This document shows, piece by piece, positions 23,941 through 32,744 of a DNA stretch of 40,318 bases. The stretch is taken from assembly GCF_002482385.1 (NCBI RefSeq), contig NZ_DLFW01000015.1, forward strand, positions 1 to 40,318. The letters are read 5' to 3'. This stretch comes from Dysgonomonas sp. UBA7710. Lineage in GTDB: Bacteria > Bacteroidota > Bacteroidia > Bacteroidales > Dysgonomonadaceae. Each line of letters opens with the position of its first letter. The stretch's first letter is position 1. The position numbers and the translations under genes were made by a program. The notes under the pieces are model-generated. The model had not been told where the DNA came from. It saw only the letters and a program-made list of their open reading frames with translations, and did no database searches.

Positions 23941-24684
23941 ATGAAACAGTACATTATTTCAGCCATCGTGCTGTACGCATTGTTTGTCGTTCTTTACCTA
24001 CTTCGGGATCGGATGCAAAAACGCAAAAAGAATGCTGCTAAAAAAACGGTGTTTAATCCGTTTCGTGCAGCACCTAAAGAGGATATTATCGGCAAAAGCA
24101 AATTTGACATTAGACAATCCCGGACAGAAACTACCACCCTGATTAATAATAAAAAAGAGAACGAAAATGCTTCTATATTTGTCGAGAAAGAAGAAAAAAA
24201 GACCTCGGTGGCAATCCCTTTGGATAAACTCGATGAAGTCTTTTCAACAGATAATAAGACGGAAGAAAATTCGGATGAAATCAATTTAGAGATTGAGAAC
24301 ACTCCCCCCGAATTTGAGCCTGACAATGATTCTGAAGAAATAGACGAAACAGAAAGTGAAGAGGAAGATACTGAAGAGAGAGCCGGGGTTTCAATGGCGT
24401 TGGGACTTGACTTCAATAATTTGGCGAGTATGATGCGAACGGTAGAGACACCCGACAATGCAACATTCGAAGAAAAAGAAGAAGCCGGACGGATATTGGT
24501 TGAGATACGCAAGACCGATATGTTTGAACAGGTTGTATCGGGTGAGCCTAAAAAGAAAGTGGTTGTATCCTCACTTATGGATGACTATTTTACTGCCTTC
24601 CATCGCAAACAACAAGAAGCGGGAGTTTTGGAAGAACCGACAGTCAGAGCACCTAAAGAATTTGATGTACGCAGATTTGTGTAA
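23941..24684 (+). CDS. traD: TraD-like conjugal transfer protein
   Basis: This 247-residue protein has one N-terminal membrane helix (residues 4-21) followed by a basic anchor (RDRMQKRKKNAAKK). A long acidic disordered middle (about 85-145, rich in Glu/Asp) follows, and then a conserved C-terminal part, LGLDFNNLASMMRTVE and VVVSSLMDDYFTAFHRKQQ. This is the usual shape of TraD (DUF4122) in Bacteroides conjugative elements. It probably acts at the inner membrane in transfer. It begins 2 bp after the preceding gene. Confidence 0.7.
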   Translation: MKQYIISAIVLYALFVVLYLLRDRMQKRKKNAAKKTVFNPFRAAPKEDIIGKSKFDIRQSRTETTTLINNKKENENASIFVEKEEKKTSVAIPLDKLDEVFSTDNKTEENSDEINLEIENTPPEFEPDNDSEEIDETESEEEDTEERAGVSMALGLDFNNLASMMRTVETPDNATFEEKEEAGRILVEIRKTDMFEQVVSGEPKKKVVVSSLMDDYFTAFHRKQQEAGVLEEPTVRAPKEFDVRRFV

Positions 24685-24760
24685 ATAATATGTGAGAACA
24701 AAAAACTAAAAAAAAGATGAAAGAGCGAGATTATGGTTAGCTGGCGTCAGCCAAACAAAA

Positions 24761-24795
24761 GGGTCTGCGACCCCCACTGAAAAATCAAAGTTAAA
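24761..24795 (+). repeat. Hairpin leader in the traD-traE gap
   Basis: GGGTC-TGC-GACCC (24761-24773) is followed by CCACTGAAAAATCAAAGTTAAAC, the same block as before topB and traN with two changes, including loss of the ATG. It is 65 bp before the traE start and precedes a second hairpin at 24812. Confidence 0.75.
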
Positions 24796-24811
24796 CAACA
24801 TTATTCATTTG

Positions 24812-24839
24812 GTACAGGGGACTATTCCACCCCCTGTAC
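24812..24839 (+). promoter_or_regulatory. Strong hairpin in the traE leader
   Basis: GTACAGGGG (24812-24820) and CCCCTGTAC (24831-24839) form a perfect 9-bp stem with a 10-nt loop, 18 nt before the traE ATG. No T-run follows, so it is probably not a terminator. It may stabilise a highly expressed pilin-like message or control its translation. Confidence 0.55.
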
Positions 24840-24857
24840 TATTAATCAAAAAATCGT

Positions 24858-25160
24858 ATGACAAAGAAAAAATTTCTTCTGTCAGCAGCCTTTATCATGG
24901 TTGCTGTATCATCAGTATTCGCACAAGGCAACGGTATCGGAGGTATTACCGAAGCTACCAATATGGTGACCTCGTATTTCGACCCGGGAACAAAACTCAT
25001 CTACGCCATCGGTGCAGTTGTAGGACTCATCGGAGGTATCAAAGTCTACAACAAATTTAGCTCAGGTGATCCAGACACCTCTAAAACAGCCGCTTCGTGG
25101 TTCGGTGCGTGTATCTTCCTGATTGTGGCTGCTACCATTCTACGCTCTTTCTTCCTGTAA
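24858..25160 (+). CDS. traE: TraE (DUF4134), pilin-like inner membrane protein
   Basis: This 100-residue protein has a signal peptide (MTKKKFLLSAAFIMVAVSSV, cleavage near residue 23, FAQ|G) and two hydrophobic helices (LIYAIGAVVGLIGGIKVY; ASWFGACIFLIVAATILRSF). Its size, signal and two membrane segments match VirB2-like pilins, and the position before VirB3-like TraF and VirB4 TraG repeats the VirB2-B3-B4 order. DUF4134 family, TraE of CTnDOT-type elements. Two hairpins precede the start and one follows the stop. Confidence 0.85.
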   Translation: MTKKKFLLSAAFIMVAVSSVFAQGNGIGGITEATNMVTSYFDPGTKLIYAIGAVVGLIGGIKVYNKFSSGDPDTSKTAASWFGACIFLIVAATILRSFFL

Positions 25161-25173
25161 GGGTCTCAGACCC
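25161..25173 (+). repeat. GGGTC-type hairpin between traE and traF
   Basis: GGGTC-TCA-GACCC begins directly after the traE stop and is followed by CTTTATTATTC. The ACTAAAAAATC block is missing. It could serve as a partial terminator or RNA-processing site. Confidence 0.6.
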
Positions 25174-25204
25174 CTTTATTATTCATTAAATACGAATAAG
25201 AAAA

Positions 25205-25540
25205 ATGGAGTATAATATTAACAAGGGAATTGGCAAGAGCGTGGAATTTAAGGGTTTGAAAGCACAATACCTTTTCATCTTCGCAGGTGGTCTACTGGCT
25301 GTATTCATCGTATTTGTAGTGATGTATATGGCCGGAGTAGATCAGTGGGTTTGCATCGGTTTCGGTGTTATCGCTGCTTCTGCACTGGTATGGCTGACTT
25401 TCAACCTGAATGCGAAATATGGAGAACACGGGCTTATGAAGTTGCTCGCCAAACGGCAACATCCACGTTTTCTGATTAATCGTAAAAATTCCCGTCGCTT
25501 GTTCCAATGTCCTAAAAAGAAGGAGGTACGGAATGCGTAA
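25205..25540 (+). CDS. traF: TraF (DUF4133), VirB3-like protein
   Basis: This 111-residue inner-membrane protein begins with MEYNINKGIGKSVEFKGL and has two hydrophobic helices (about residues 21-43, FIFAGGLLAVFIVFVVMYM; about 48-68, WVCIGFGVIAASALVWLTF). A basic C-terminal tail follows (KKKEVRNA). It is the DUF4133 family, the VirB3-like partner of the VirB4 ATPase. It overlaps the traG start by 8 bp, so the two are translationally coupled. Confidence 0.85.
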   Translation: MEYNINKGIGKSVEFKGLKAQYLFIFAGGLLAVFIVFVVMYMAGVDQWVCIGFGVIAASALVWLTFNLNAKYGEHGLMKLLAKRQHPRFLINRKNSRRLFQCPKKKEVRNA

Positions 25541-28025
25541 TACACTAAAAGTAGCTACTATCGAAAGTAAGTTTCCCTTGCTTTCTGTTGAACACGATTG
25601 CATCATCAGCAAAGATGCGGATATAACGGTAGCCTACCGTGTCGATCTGCCGGAACTGTTCACTGTTACCAATACTGAATACGAAGCTATACACTCGGCT
25701 TGGACGAAAGCCATCAAGGTGTTACCCGAATATTCGGTTATTCACAAACAGGATTGGTTTGTCAAAGAGAACTATAAACCTGCTACCGATAAGGAAGATA
25801 TGAGTTTCTTATCCCGTTCATTTGAACGACACTTCAACGAACGTCCTTTTCTGAATCATACTTGCTTTTTGTTTTTGACCAAAACGACAAAGGACCGGAT
25901 GCGGATGCAAAGCAATTTCTCATCACTCTGTCGGGGGTATATTATCCCCAAAGAGGTCAATAAAGAAACAGCCTTGCGATTTATGGAAGCGGTCGGGCAA
26001 TTTGAACGTATCGTAAACGATTCGGGATTTATCACGCTGACTCGTCTTACTTCAGACGAAATCACAGGAACGAAGAACGAACCAGGATTGGTAGAGAAAT
26101 ATTTTGCCTTGTCGTTGGACGATACAACTTGTCTGGAGGATATGGACCTTGGAGCGGACGGCTTACGCATTGGAGATAAAACAGTATGCCTGCATACTAT
26201 TTCCGATGTGGAAGACTTGCCGGGAACAGTTGGAACAGATATGCGATACGAAAAGCTATCGACCGACCGAAGCGATTGCCGTCTCTCCTTTGCTGCACCA
26301 GTAGGCTTGTTGCTATCCTGTGACCATGTATATAATCAATACATTTTCTTGGACGATTCGGCAGAAAACCTTCGCAAGTTTGAAAAATCAGCCCGAAATA
26401 TGCAATCGCTATCAAAGTACAGTCGTGGAAACCAAATAAATAAAGAGTGGATAGACAAGTACCTAAACGAAGCACATAGCTTTGGATTGACCTCAGTGAG
26501 AGCACATTTCAATGTGATGGCATGGAGCGATGATGAGGAAGAACTCAAAAATATCCGTAATGATGTCGGCTCACAATTGGCTCTCATGGAGTGCAAGCCT
26601 CGCCACAACACGGTGGATGTAGCAACACTCTATTGGGCGGCGATGCCGGGCAATGCAGGTGACTTTCCGAGTGAAGAAAGTTTCTACACATTTATAGAAC
26701 CTGCCTTGTGCTTCTTCACAGAGGAAACGAACTACAAGAGTTCCCCTTCACCTTTTGGTATCAAGATGTGTGACCGGGTTTCGGGAAAACCCATCCATGT
26801 GGATATTTCCGACTTACCCATGAAGCAGGGGATTATCACGAACCGCAACAAGTTTATCTTGGGACCTTCGGGTAGTGGTAAGTCCTTTTTTACCAATCAT
26901 ATGTGTCGCCAATATTGGGAACAAGGTACTCATATCGTGCTTGTGGATACTGGAAACTCCTATCAGGGTCTTTGTAATTTCATCAACCGTCGTACCAATG
27001 GAGAAGATGGAGTGTATTTCACCTATACCGAAAAAAATCCTATCTCATTCAACCCATTTTATACGGATGATGGGGTCTTTGATATCGAGAAAAGAGAAAG
27101 TATCAAAACCCTGATAATGACTTTATGGAAGCGGGATAACGAACCTCCCACACGTTCGGAAGAGGTAGCCCTGTCCAATGCGGTGAGCTTGTATATAGAA
27201 CGTATTCAGATCGACGAATCAATGATTCCCTCGTTCAATACTTTCTACGAGTTTGTCAAATTGGACTATGCTGCTATCATCGATGCGAAGCGGGTACGGG
27301 AGAAAGATTTTGACCTTGCCAACTTGCTCAATGTGCTTGAACCTTATTACAAGGGTGGCGAATACGATTTTCTGCTGAACTCCGAAAAGCAGCTTGATTT
27401 ACTATCTAAACGATTCATTGTCTTTGAAATAGATGCGATTAAGGATCACAAAATTTTGTTCCCGATTGTAACGATCATCATTATGGAAGTTTTCATAAAT
27501 AAGATGCGTCGTTTACAAGGAATAAGAAAGATGATATTAATTGAAGAAGCGTGGAAAGCGATTGCTAAAGAGGGTATGGCAGAGTATATTAAGTATCTTT
27601 TTAAGACCGTTCGGAAATTCTTCGGCGAGGCAATCGTTGTCACTCAGGAGGTGGACGATATCATCGCATCACCTATTGTTAAAGAGTCCATCATCAACAA
27701 CTCCGACTGTAAGATTCTCTTAGACCAACGTAAATACATGAACAAATTTGATAGCATTCAGGCTCTCTTGGGGCTGACCGAAAAGGAAAAGAGTCAGGTG
27801 CTATCCATCAATATGTCCAATAATCCGAACCGCAAATATAAAGAGGTTTGGTTCGGGTTGGGCGGCGTTCAGTCGGCTGTATATGCAACTGAAGTTTCAA
27901 AAGCGGAGTATCTAGCTTATACAACCGAGGAATCTGAGAAAATGGAAGTGATGGCCCTTGCCGAAAAACTCGAAGGCAATATTGAACTAGCTATAAAACA
28001 GTTGGCCGAAGGCAATAGTCATTAA
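25533..28025 (+). CDS. traG: TraG, VirB4-family conjugation ATPase
   Basis: This 830-residue protein has Walker A GPSGSGKS at residues 444-451, preceded by QGIITNRNKFILG. Walker B MILIEEAWK is at 667-675, and VTQEVDDIIASPIVKESI and the SIINNSDCKILLDQ block are the usual VirB4 C-terminal motifs. The N-terminal 400 residues include FNVMAWSDDEEELKNI, the TraG_N-like part. It powers pilus assembly and transfer at the inner membrane and is usually the largest tra gene. In most related elements the next genes are DUF3876/traI; here a 6.6-kb fimbrial block follows instead. Confidence 0.93.
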   Translation: MRNTLKVATIESKFPLLSVEHDCIISKDADITVAYRVDLPELFTVTNTEYEAIHSAWTKAIKVLPEYSVIHKQDWFVKENYKPATDKEDMSFLSRSFERHFNERPFLNHTCFLFLTKTTKDRMRMQSNFSSLCRGYIIPKEVNKETALRFMEAVGQFERIVNDSGFITLTRLTSDEITGTKNEPGLVEKYFALSLDDTTCLEDMDLGADGLRIGDKTVCLHTISDVEDLPGTVGTDMRYEKLSTDRSDCRLSFAAPVGLLLSCDHVYNQYIFLDDSAENLRKFEKSARNMQSLSKYSRGNQINKEWIDKYLNEAHSFGLTSVRAHFNVMAWSDDEEELKNIRNDVGSQLALMECKPRHNTVDVATLYWAAMPGNAGDFPSEESFYTFIEPALCFFTEETNYKSSPSPFGIKMCDRVSGKPIHVDISDLPMKQGIITNRNKFILGPSGSGKSFFTNHMCRQYWEQGTHIVLVDTGNSYQGLCNFINRRTNGEDGVYFTYTEKNPISFNPFYTDDGVFDIEKRESIKTLIMTLWKRDNEPPTRSEEVALSNAVSLYIERIQIDESMIPSFNTFYEFVKLDYAAIIDAKRVREKDFDLANLLNVLEPYYKGGEYDFLLNSEKQLDLLSKRFIVFEIDAIKDHKILFPIVTIIIMEVFINKMRRLQGIRKMILIEEAWKAIAKEGMAEYIKYLFKTVRKFFGEAIVVTQEVDDIIASPIVKESIINNSDCKILLDQRKYMNKFDSIQALLGLTEKEKSQVLSINMSNNPNRKYKEVWFGLGGVQSAVYATEVSKAEYLAYTTEESEKMEVMALAEKLEGNIELAIKQLAEGNSH

Positions 28026-28033
28026 TAAAAAAG

Positions 28034-28080
28034 GGAGTAGCAGAAACTCTGTCGTAAGCGAGTACTTCTGTCATACCTCC
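28034..28080 (+). repeat. Imperfect inverted repeat after traG, at the fimbrial block boundary
   Basis: GGAGTAGCAGAA (28034-28045) and TTCTGTCATACCTCC (28066-28080) pair in two parts, CAGAA/TTCTG and GGAG/CTCC. It falls in the 90-bp gap between traG and the first fimbrial gene, so it may be a fimbrial-operon leader or mark the junction. No clear TAnnTTTG promoter is present. Confidence 0.35.
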
Positions 28081-28115
28081 ATAGATAATTAATACGAAAT
28101 TTTGTAAACGAAAAT

Positions 28116-28658
28116 ATGAAAAATAGTATAACCAAATACATACTGCTTTTTCTTGTTATTCTCTGTTCCGCTGAGGGACGTGCCCAGTTCTATTCGCTGG
28201 GCACAAATATTCCGGTTCTGGGAACAGCAACGATAAACGCTGAGGTAAGTATGACATTAGACCGTAAATGGTCACTGCACCTGCCTGTGTATTACAATCC
28301 GTTTATATTCAAAGATAACAAGAAGCTACAAAACTTCACGGTGATGCCCGGAGTACGCTATTGGCTATTGGAATCCTATGTAAACGGTTTTATCGGAGTC
28401 AATGCCATCGCTTCCAAATACCACATCACATGGAATGACAGCCGCTATGAAGGAAAAGCATTCGGAATGGGAATCAGTGCAGGCTATGCGTGGATATTAT
28501 CGCCACGTTGGAATCTGGAAATCGAAGGGGGTATCGGGCTTGTCCGGGCAGACTACACCGAGTATGAGTGTGAAGAGTGCGGACGGCAAAAAGGAGAATA
28601 CACCCGTTGGGTAGCAGTTCCAAACAAGCTCGCCCTTTCATTAATCTATTTATTCTAA
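28116..28658 (+). CDS. DUF3575 outer-membrane beta-barrel protein of the fimbrial operon
   Basis: This 180-residue protein has a signal peptide (MKNSITKYILLFLVILCSAE, cleavage after GRAQ). Alternating aromatic/polar strands follow: LGTNIPVLGTATINAEVSM, KWSLHLPVYYNPF, FTVMPGVRYWLLESYVNGF, GISAGYAWILSPRWNLEIE and a closing ALSLIYLF with a C-terminal Phe. This matches DUF3575 proteins, which open many Bacteroidales fimbrial loci. Two Cys pairs in YECEECG may bind metal or form a disulfide. Likely an accessory outer-membrane protein for assembly of the fimbria. It is separated from the OmpA-like gene by 6 bp. Confidence 0.75.
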   Translation: MKNSITKYILLFLVILCSAEGRAQFYSLGTNIPVLGTATINAEVSMTLDRKWSLHLPVYYNPFIFKDNKKLQNFTVMPGVRYWLLESYVNGFIGVNAIASKYHITWNDSRYEGKAFGMGISAGYAWILSPRWNLEIEGGIGLVRADYTEYECEECGRQKGEYTRWVAVPNKLALSLIYLF

Positions 28659-28664
28659 CTGATT

Positions 28665-30866
28665 ATGAATATACGAATAATAACATGCCCTTTCTTCTAT
28701 CTGTTCCTGGCACTAATCCTGCTGATTACATCCCTGTTGTCATCTTGCAGTACACAGCGTATGGACAAAGAGGCTCGTGCCAATATCCACCTGCCTGTTC
28801 AGCCTGTGGAAGATACAAAGGTAAAGGTACGGGATAAGAAGCTGCCTTCAGTTATCGATATGAAGGATCGGCATGGCAATGTCACGACTTATGTACAGAC
28901 AGAGAAGGACTCAATGGGTAACCGGCAGTTAGCAGTACAGCTAAAAGAAGTGACCGTAACAGCTAAAATGAAAAACGTACCGGAACGTTTCGGGAAAGTA
29001 GATGTCGATTTTATTGTCTCCGTTCCTGAAGAACTGATTAACAGCAAATGGCAACTGAACCTGACTCCGCATTTGATCAAAGCGGATAATATCTCGGATT
29101 TTGAAGACCTGGTTATTTCCGGCGATGATTTTAGAAAGTTGCAACAAAAACAATATGCCGAGTTTGATAAATACCTTTCGAAGATCATTCCCGATAGCCT
29201 TTTCGATGAATACTTTGTCAAGACCGGAGCATTTCACCGCTATATAGACCGCTATAACCGGTCTGAGTTTATGCGTGTACGCAAAGACTCGCTGGATCAT
29301 GCAGGCTATTCAAAGTATAAGTCTCGTCTGAACAAGCGTTACGAGTTCTTCAACCAGAAAATGTACCGTAACAGGAATTGGCTTAAAAAGCAAATGGGCT
29401 TTTGGGGAATAAAAGAGCGTTACGAATACTTCGGTCAGGATACGATATATATAGCTTCTGTTTACAACAAACGCTACAACCAGATCGTAAATCTGCTGCC
29501 GATGTTTCATCTCTTGCGTGAGTTCTCGCCTGAATACACTTTGTGGAAATACCGTAAGGATATATATGCCATTGGTTTTATTAACGATTATAAACCTGTT
29601 ACGGCTGCCGATTCAGTTTTTCTTAAAAAGAGATTCCTGAAAGACCGTCAGATTGCCAAAAACCAGAGCCTGATCGACAACAGACATATCGCCTTCGCTG
29701 AAATGGTGAAGTTCCCGAAGAATGAAAAGGCACGGCTCGACACGGTAATCTATAACAAAGGTAAGTTCGAATACTATTACAAGCAGCAGGTCATGGCAGA
29801 CGAAGACAGCCGTCGTATGAAAATCTATCTGGACGGGTTTGCCCAGTCCATTGGCGGTGACAGCCATCTGTTACCACATTCCGATACACTGGATTATATC
29901 GTATCATCGATGATACAGTTTCTGGATACCACTCCCCGCTATATGCGCAAAGTTATCGAACGTAAAGCCATATCGACACTTCGGGCCAATATCACCTTTA
30001 AGACAGGTAAGTACAATATGGATATTGATTTGGGTGATAACCGTTCTGAACTGGATAAAGTGCAGGATATGCTGGACAAACTGACGGGAACAGGAGAGTT
30101 TGTGATGGATAGTATTTCGCTGATTGCCGGCTGTTCGCCGGAAGGTTCCTCTCGTTCCAATATGCTTTTATCGAAAAGACGTGCTGAATCCATTGGCAAT
30201 TATCTGAGCGGGGAACTATCGGGAATTGAAGGAATAGCCGGGATGCTGAAACCTTATCCCAAAGGGGAAGACTGGCAAGGATTATCAAAGCTCGTTACGG
30301 ATTCTCTGGAGAGTGGAAAAAAACAGGCTATCCTTGAGGAGATTGCATCTGACACCGATCCTGATAAAAAAGAGTTAGATATCCGAGGGAAATATCCTGC
30401 CGATTACAAGTATATCCGCGAAAAACTCTATCCTCATTTGCGGGCTGTGGATTTTACCTTCCATGTCCATCGTAAGGGGATGATAAAAGATACCATCCAT
30501 ACCACAGAACCCGATACGGTATATGCCCGAAGTATAGAATTGATGACTAAACGTAAATATGCCGAAGCTCTTTCGATATTACATGACTATAACGATTACA
30601 ATACGGCAATTTGCTTAATGAGCCTCGGCTACGATCAGGCGGCATACAATATACTATTGAATGAACCTGAAACAGCAAACAGTGAATACCTGCTGGCGAT
30701 CCTTGCCTCACGACTGGGTAAGACACAGGAGGCTGTCACCCATTACCTGCACTCGGTGGAACTTGATCCCATGAAACGCTGGCGGGGTACGCTTGATCCC
30801 GAAATCAACAAACTAATCAAAGCGTATAATCTGAATCAGGAAGAGGAAGAAGATAATAACAATTAA
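28665..30866 (+). CDS. DUF3868-like/OmpA-like lipoprotein with TPR-like tail, fimbrial accessory
   Basis: This 733-residue lipoprotein has lipobox LLSSC with Cys28. Residues about 70-170 (LAVQLKEVTVTAKM, WQLNLTPHLIKADN) resemble the DUF3868-type beta domain. Residues 170-400 are Tyr/Arg/Lys-rich and helical. Residues about 450-530 are OmpA-like: ITFKTGKYNMDI, a D-E-L-D-K-V type helix, then IAGCSPEGSSRSNMLLSKRRA, the peptidoglycan-binding core. The C-terminus (about 645-720) has helical repeat pairs like TPRs, ending in poly-Glu/Asn. It probably anchors the fimbrial machinery to the wall. It overlaps the next start as TAATG. Confidence 0.7.
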   Translation: MNIRIITCPFFYLFLALILLITSLLSSCSTQRMDKEARANIHLPVQPVEDTKVKVRDKKLPSVIDMKDRHGNVTTYVQTEKDSMGNRQLAVQLKEVTVTAKMKNVPERFGKVDVDFIVSVPEELINSKWQLNLTPHLIKADNISDFEDLVISGDDFRKLQQKQYAEFDKYLSKIIPDSLFDEYFVKTGAFHRYIDRYNRSEFMRVRKDSLDHAGYSKYKSRLNKRYEFFNQKMYRNRNWLKKQMGFWGIKERYEYFGQDTIYIASVYNKRYNQIVNLLPMFHLLREFSPEYTLWKYRKDIYAIGFINDYKPVTAADSVFLKKRFLKDRQIAKNQSLIDNRHIAFAEMVKFPKNEKARLDTVIYNKGKFEYYYKQQVMADEDSRRMKIYLDGFAQSIGGDSHLLPHSDTLDYIVSSMIQFLDTTPRYMRKVIERKAISTLRANITFKTGKYNMDIDLGDNRSELDKVQDMLDKLTGTGEFVMDSISLIAGCSPEGSSRSNMLLSKRRAESIGNYLSGELSGIEGIAGMLKPYPKGEDWQGLSKLVTDSLESGKKQAILEEIASDTDPDKKELDIRGKYPADYKYIREKLYPHLRAVDFTFHVHRKGMIKDTIHTTEPDTVYARSIELMTKRKYAEALSILHDYNDYNTAICLMSLGYDQAAYNILLNEPETANSEYLLAILASRLGKTQEAVTHYLHSVELDPMKRWRGTLDPEINKLIKAYNLNQEEEEDNNN

Positions 30867-31771
30867 TGAAAACGAGTATGAAAAATAGAAATTATCTAAA
30901 ATGGATATTGTCTCTTATCTGCTGTATGCTGATGGCATCCTGCAACCTGATCGATTTTTCGGAGGACTGTACCTATTACGGAGATGTAGAGTTGAAACCG
31001 GACTGGTCGGTATTGGCTAAGGATGAAACAAAACCTTTGCTGACAGACATCTATCTGTTATCACCGCAGCGTAATTATACGTATAGTATTACTTCTGATA
31101 CATTGGTGACAGGTATTCAGGCTGTAAGCTATAAGGTGCTGGCATGTAATGCATACGGATTAGACAATATCAGTTTCTCCGGTATGGATTGCCCGAACAC
31201 AGCACAGGCAGAGTTAAGTACATCTGAAAAAGGTGACAGGCTATATACGGTTGACGCTCCGGCTTTATATGCCGCTAATACCGATCTGACGGTGATTCCT
31301 TTTGAAAAAGTTGTTAGTGAGCCTGTATTAAAACCCGCTATACGCCAAATCTATATTGATTTTGTAGTGGTAGATAATTCGGGTGTGGGTGTCAGTTCGA
31401 TCAACGGAGAACTTTCCGGTATCGCTTACAAATATGGTTTTAAGCAGCTCGATGAACTCGGATCTTCGGCATGGCTGGCGTTTGCTTCAGTCCGTAGTGA
31501 AGAAAAAAGCAATGTATTCTCCTCCGGTTTGAAAGTCTTCGGGGTGAATCCCGATAAGCAGACTACAGGCAGGATAGACAACCTGCTGGATATTGCTTTA
31601 CAAACTTCTGATGGTAACATATACAAGGAATCCATTGACCTGACAACTGTCTTCAGCGGTTTTACGACACGCATCATCCAGATCACGATTCAGATACGCT
31701 TGGGTTTGATGGGAATGAGTGTAGAGGTGACCGGATGGGATGTTTCGGATGGTGGCATTATTGAACTCTAA
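30866..31771 (+). CDS. FimB/Mfa2-type fimbrial anchor lipoprotein (DUF5119-like)
   Basis: This 301-residue protein has lipobox MASC (Cys26) and CTYYGDVELKPDWSVL at about 36-51, the pattern I associate with DUF5119 FimB/Mfa2-like anchors. Starting at the second Met (residue 5, MKNRNY) would also leave the lipobox intact. Two beta domains follow, with QIYIDFVVVDNSGVGVSSI near 166-184 and MSVEVTGWDV near the C-terminus. FimB and Mfa2 proteins cap and anchor the fimbrial base on the outer membrane. TAATG couples it to the gene upstream. After its stop comes an AAGGTC hairpin. Confidence 0.7.
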   Translation: MKTSMKNRNYLKWILSLICCMLMASCNLIDFSEDCTYYGDVELKPDWSVLAKDETKPLLTDIYLLSPQRNYTYSITSDTLVTGIQAVSYKVLACNAYGLDNISFSGMDCPNTAQAELSTSEKGDRLYTVDAPALYAANTDLTVIPFEKVVSEPVLKPAIRQIYIDFVVVDNSGVGVSSINGELSGIAYKYGFKQLDELGSSAWLAFASVRSEEKSNVFSSGLKVFGVNPDKQTTGRIDNLLDIALQTSDGNIYKESIDLTTVFSGFTTRIIQITIQIRLGLMGMSVEVTGWDVSDGGIIEL

Positions 31772-31784
31772 GGTCACAGACCTT
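31770..31784 (+). repeat. Hairpin leader in front of the first fimbrillin gene
   Basis: AAGGTC-ACA-GACCTT is followed by TTTATT. After that comes CATAAAAATCAATACGATT and the ATG at 31818. This recalls the GGGTC-TGC-GACCC / AAAAATCAATG leaders of the transfer genes, although it is more diverged. It could stop part of the transcripts, giving less RNA for the downstream subunits. Confidence 0.5.
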
Positions 31785-31817
31785 TTTATTAACTATTTCA
31801 TAAAAATCAATACGATT

Positions 31818-32744
31818 ATGAGAAAGATTTTAATGGTAACGGTATTATTCTTTTCGGCTCTTGCTCTGTTCTTTTCCTGCTCGGATGATAATCCAGCGGA
31901 GACGGCTACTACCGGGCATGATACACAACTACAATTCAAATCTGTAGCCGTGTATAACGAAAATCCGGGATCAGGAAGCGGAACAATCAGTGAATTTGCG
32001 GATGGTGATACAATCGGGTTGTACCTGCATGATTACCATCGAGGATATCCGTTTCCTTATATTGTCCGCTATCATTATTGGTGGCAATCTTCCGAACCCG
32101 TTTTTCTTAGTAGTGATCCTATGCGCGTATCGGCCTATTATCCTTACAGGCAGAAGGAACATGCTTTCATGAATGATATACTGGTAAATGTAGAGCATGT
32201 CAGTCAGACCGATTATATGTACGGACTGGTAAACGAAGGTTATGTCAGTCGGGAATACCCTTATGTGGATATACTAATGCGGCATGTGCTGGCATTGGTA
32301 CAGTTTAAGTTTGTCAAAAACGATTATCCGCATGACTGTTCCGTACAACAGGTTTCGATCAATAATGCAGACGGGGTAACACTGCTCAGGAGTAAGGGAG
32401 TATTAAATCTGGAAAACGGAGCTGTAGAAACGCTGGACGGCTATTATGATAAAGCTGCTATCCTGCCGGAAGATATGAATTTCAATGAGCCATATACGAG
32501 TGAAGAAAAGTATGCCCGTATTCTGGTTATGCCCATAGAGCCTGTAAGGAATGACGGAGACCTGTTCTTTGAGTTCGAAATTGACGGACGAACCTATACT
32601 TATCCTGTCAAAGCAGGTACTTTCTGGGAATCGGGCATGAAATATACTTATGAGGTGGACATGGTTCCGATTACAAGATCTCTGAAATCTTCCGAAAGTA
32701 GAGAAAATATCCGGGTAGTATTAACCCAAACAAGCAAATCCTAA
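31818..32744 (+). CDS. Fimbrillin family protein 1 (Mfa-like)
   Basis: From ATG 31818 this is a 308-residue lipoprotein (lipobox FFSC, Cys21; MRKILMVTVLFFSALALFFS). An earlier in-frame Met at 31740 lies inside the preceding gene and lacks a signal peptide, so I chose 31818. The blocks SAYYPYRQKE, VSQTDYMYGLV, MRHVLALVQFKF and WESGMKYTYEV are shared with the next two genes and define the fimbrillin (Mfa1-like) family. These subunits polymerise into surface fimbriae after lipoprotein export and N-terminal processing. The C-terminus lacks the final DWT segment of the other two. Stop and next start overlap as TAATG. Confidence 0.75.
   Translation: MRKILMVTVLFFSALALFFSCSDDNPAETATTGHDTQLQFKSVAVYNENPGSGSGTISEFADGDTIGLYLHDYHRGYPFPYIVRYHYWWQSSEPVFLSSDPMRVSAYYPYRQKEHAFMNDILVNVEHVSQTDYMYGLVNEGYVSREYPYVDILMRHVLALVQFKFVKNDYPHDCSVQQVSINNADGVTLLRSKGVLNLENGAVETLDGYYDKAAILPEDMNFNEPYTSEEKYARILVMPIEPVRNDGDLFFEFEIDGRTYTYPVKAGTFWESGMKYTYEVDMVPITRSLKSSESRENIRVVLTQTSKS

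Noticed and set aside
24735..24755. Small GCTG/CAGC hairpin before the traE leader
   Set aside because: Only four base pairs are firm, so I did not list it next to the two stronger hairpins.
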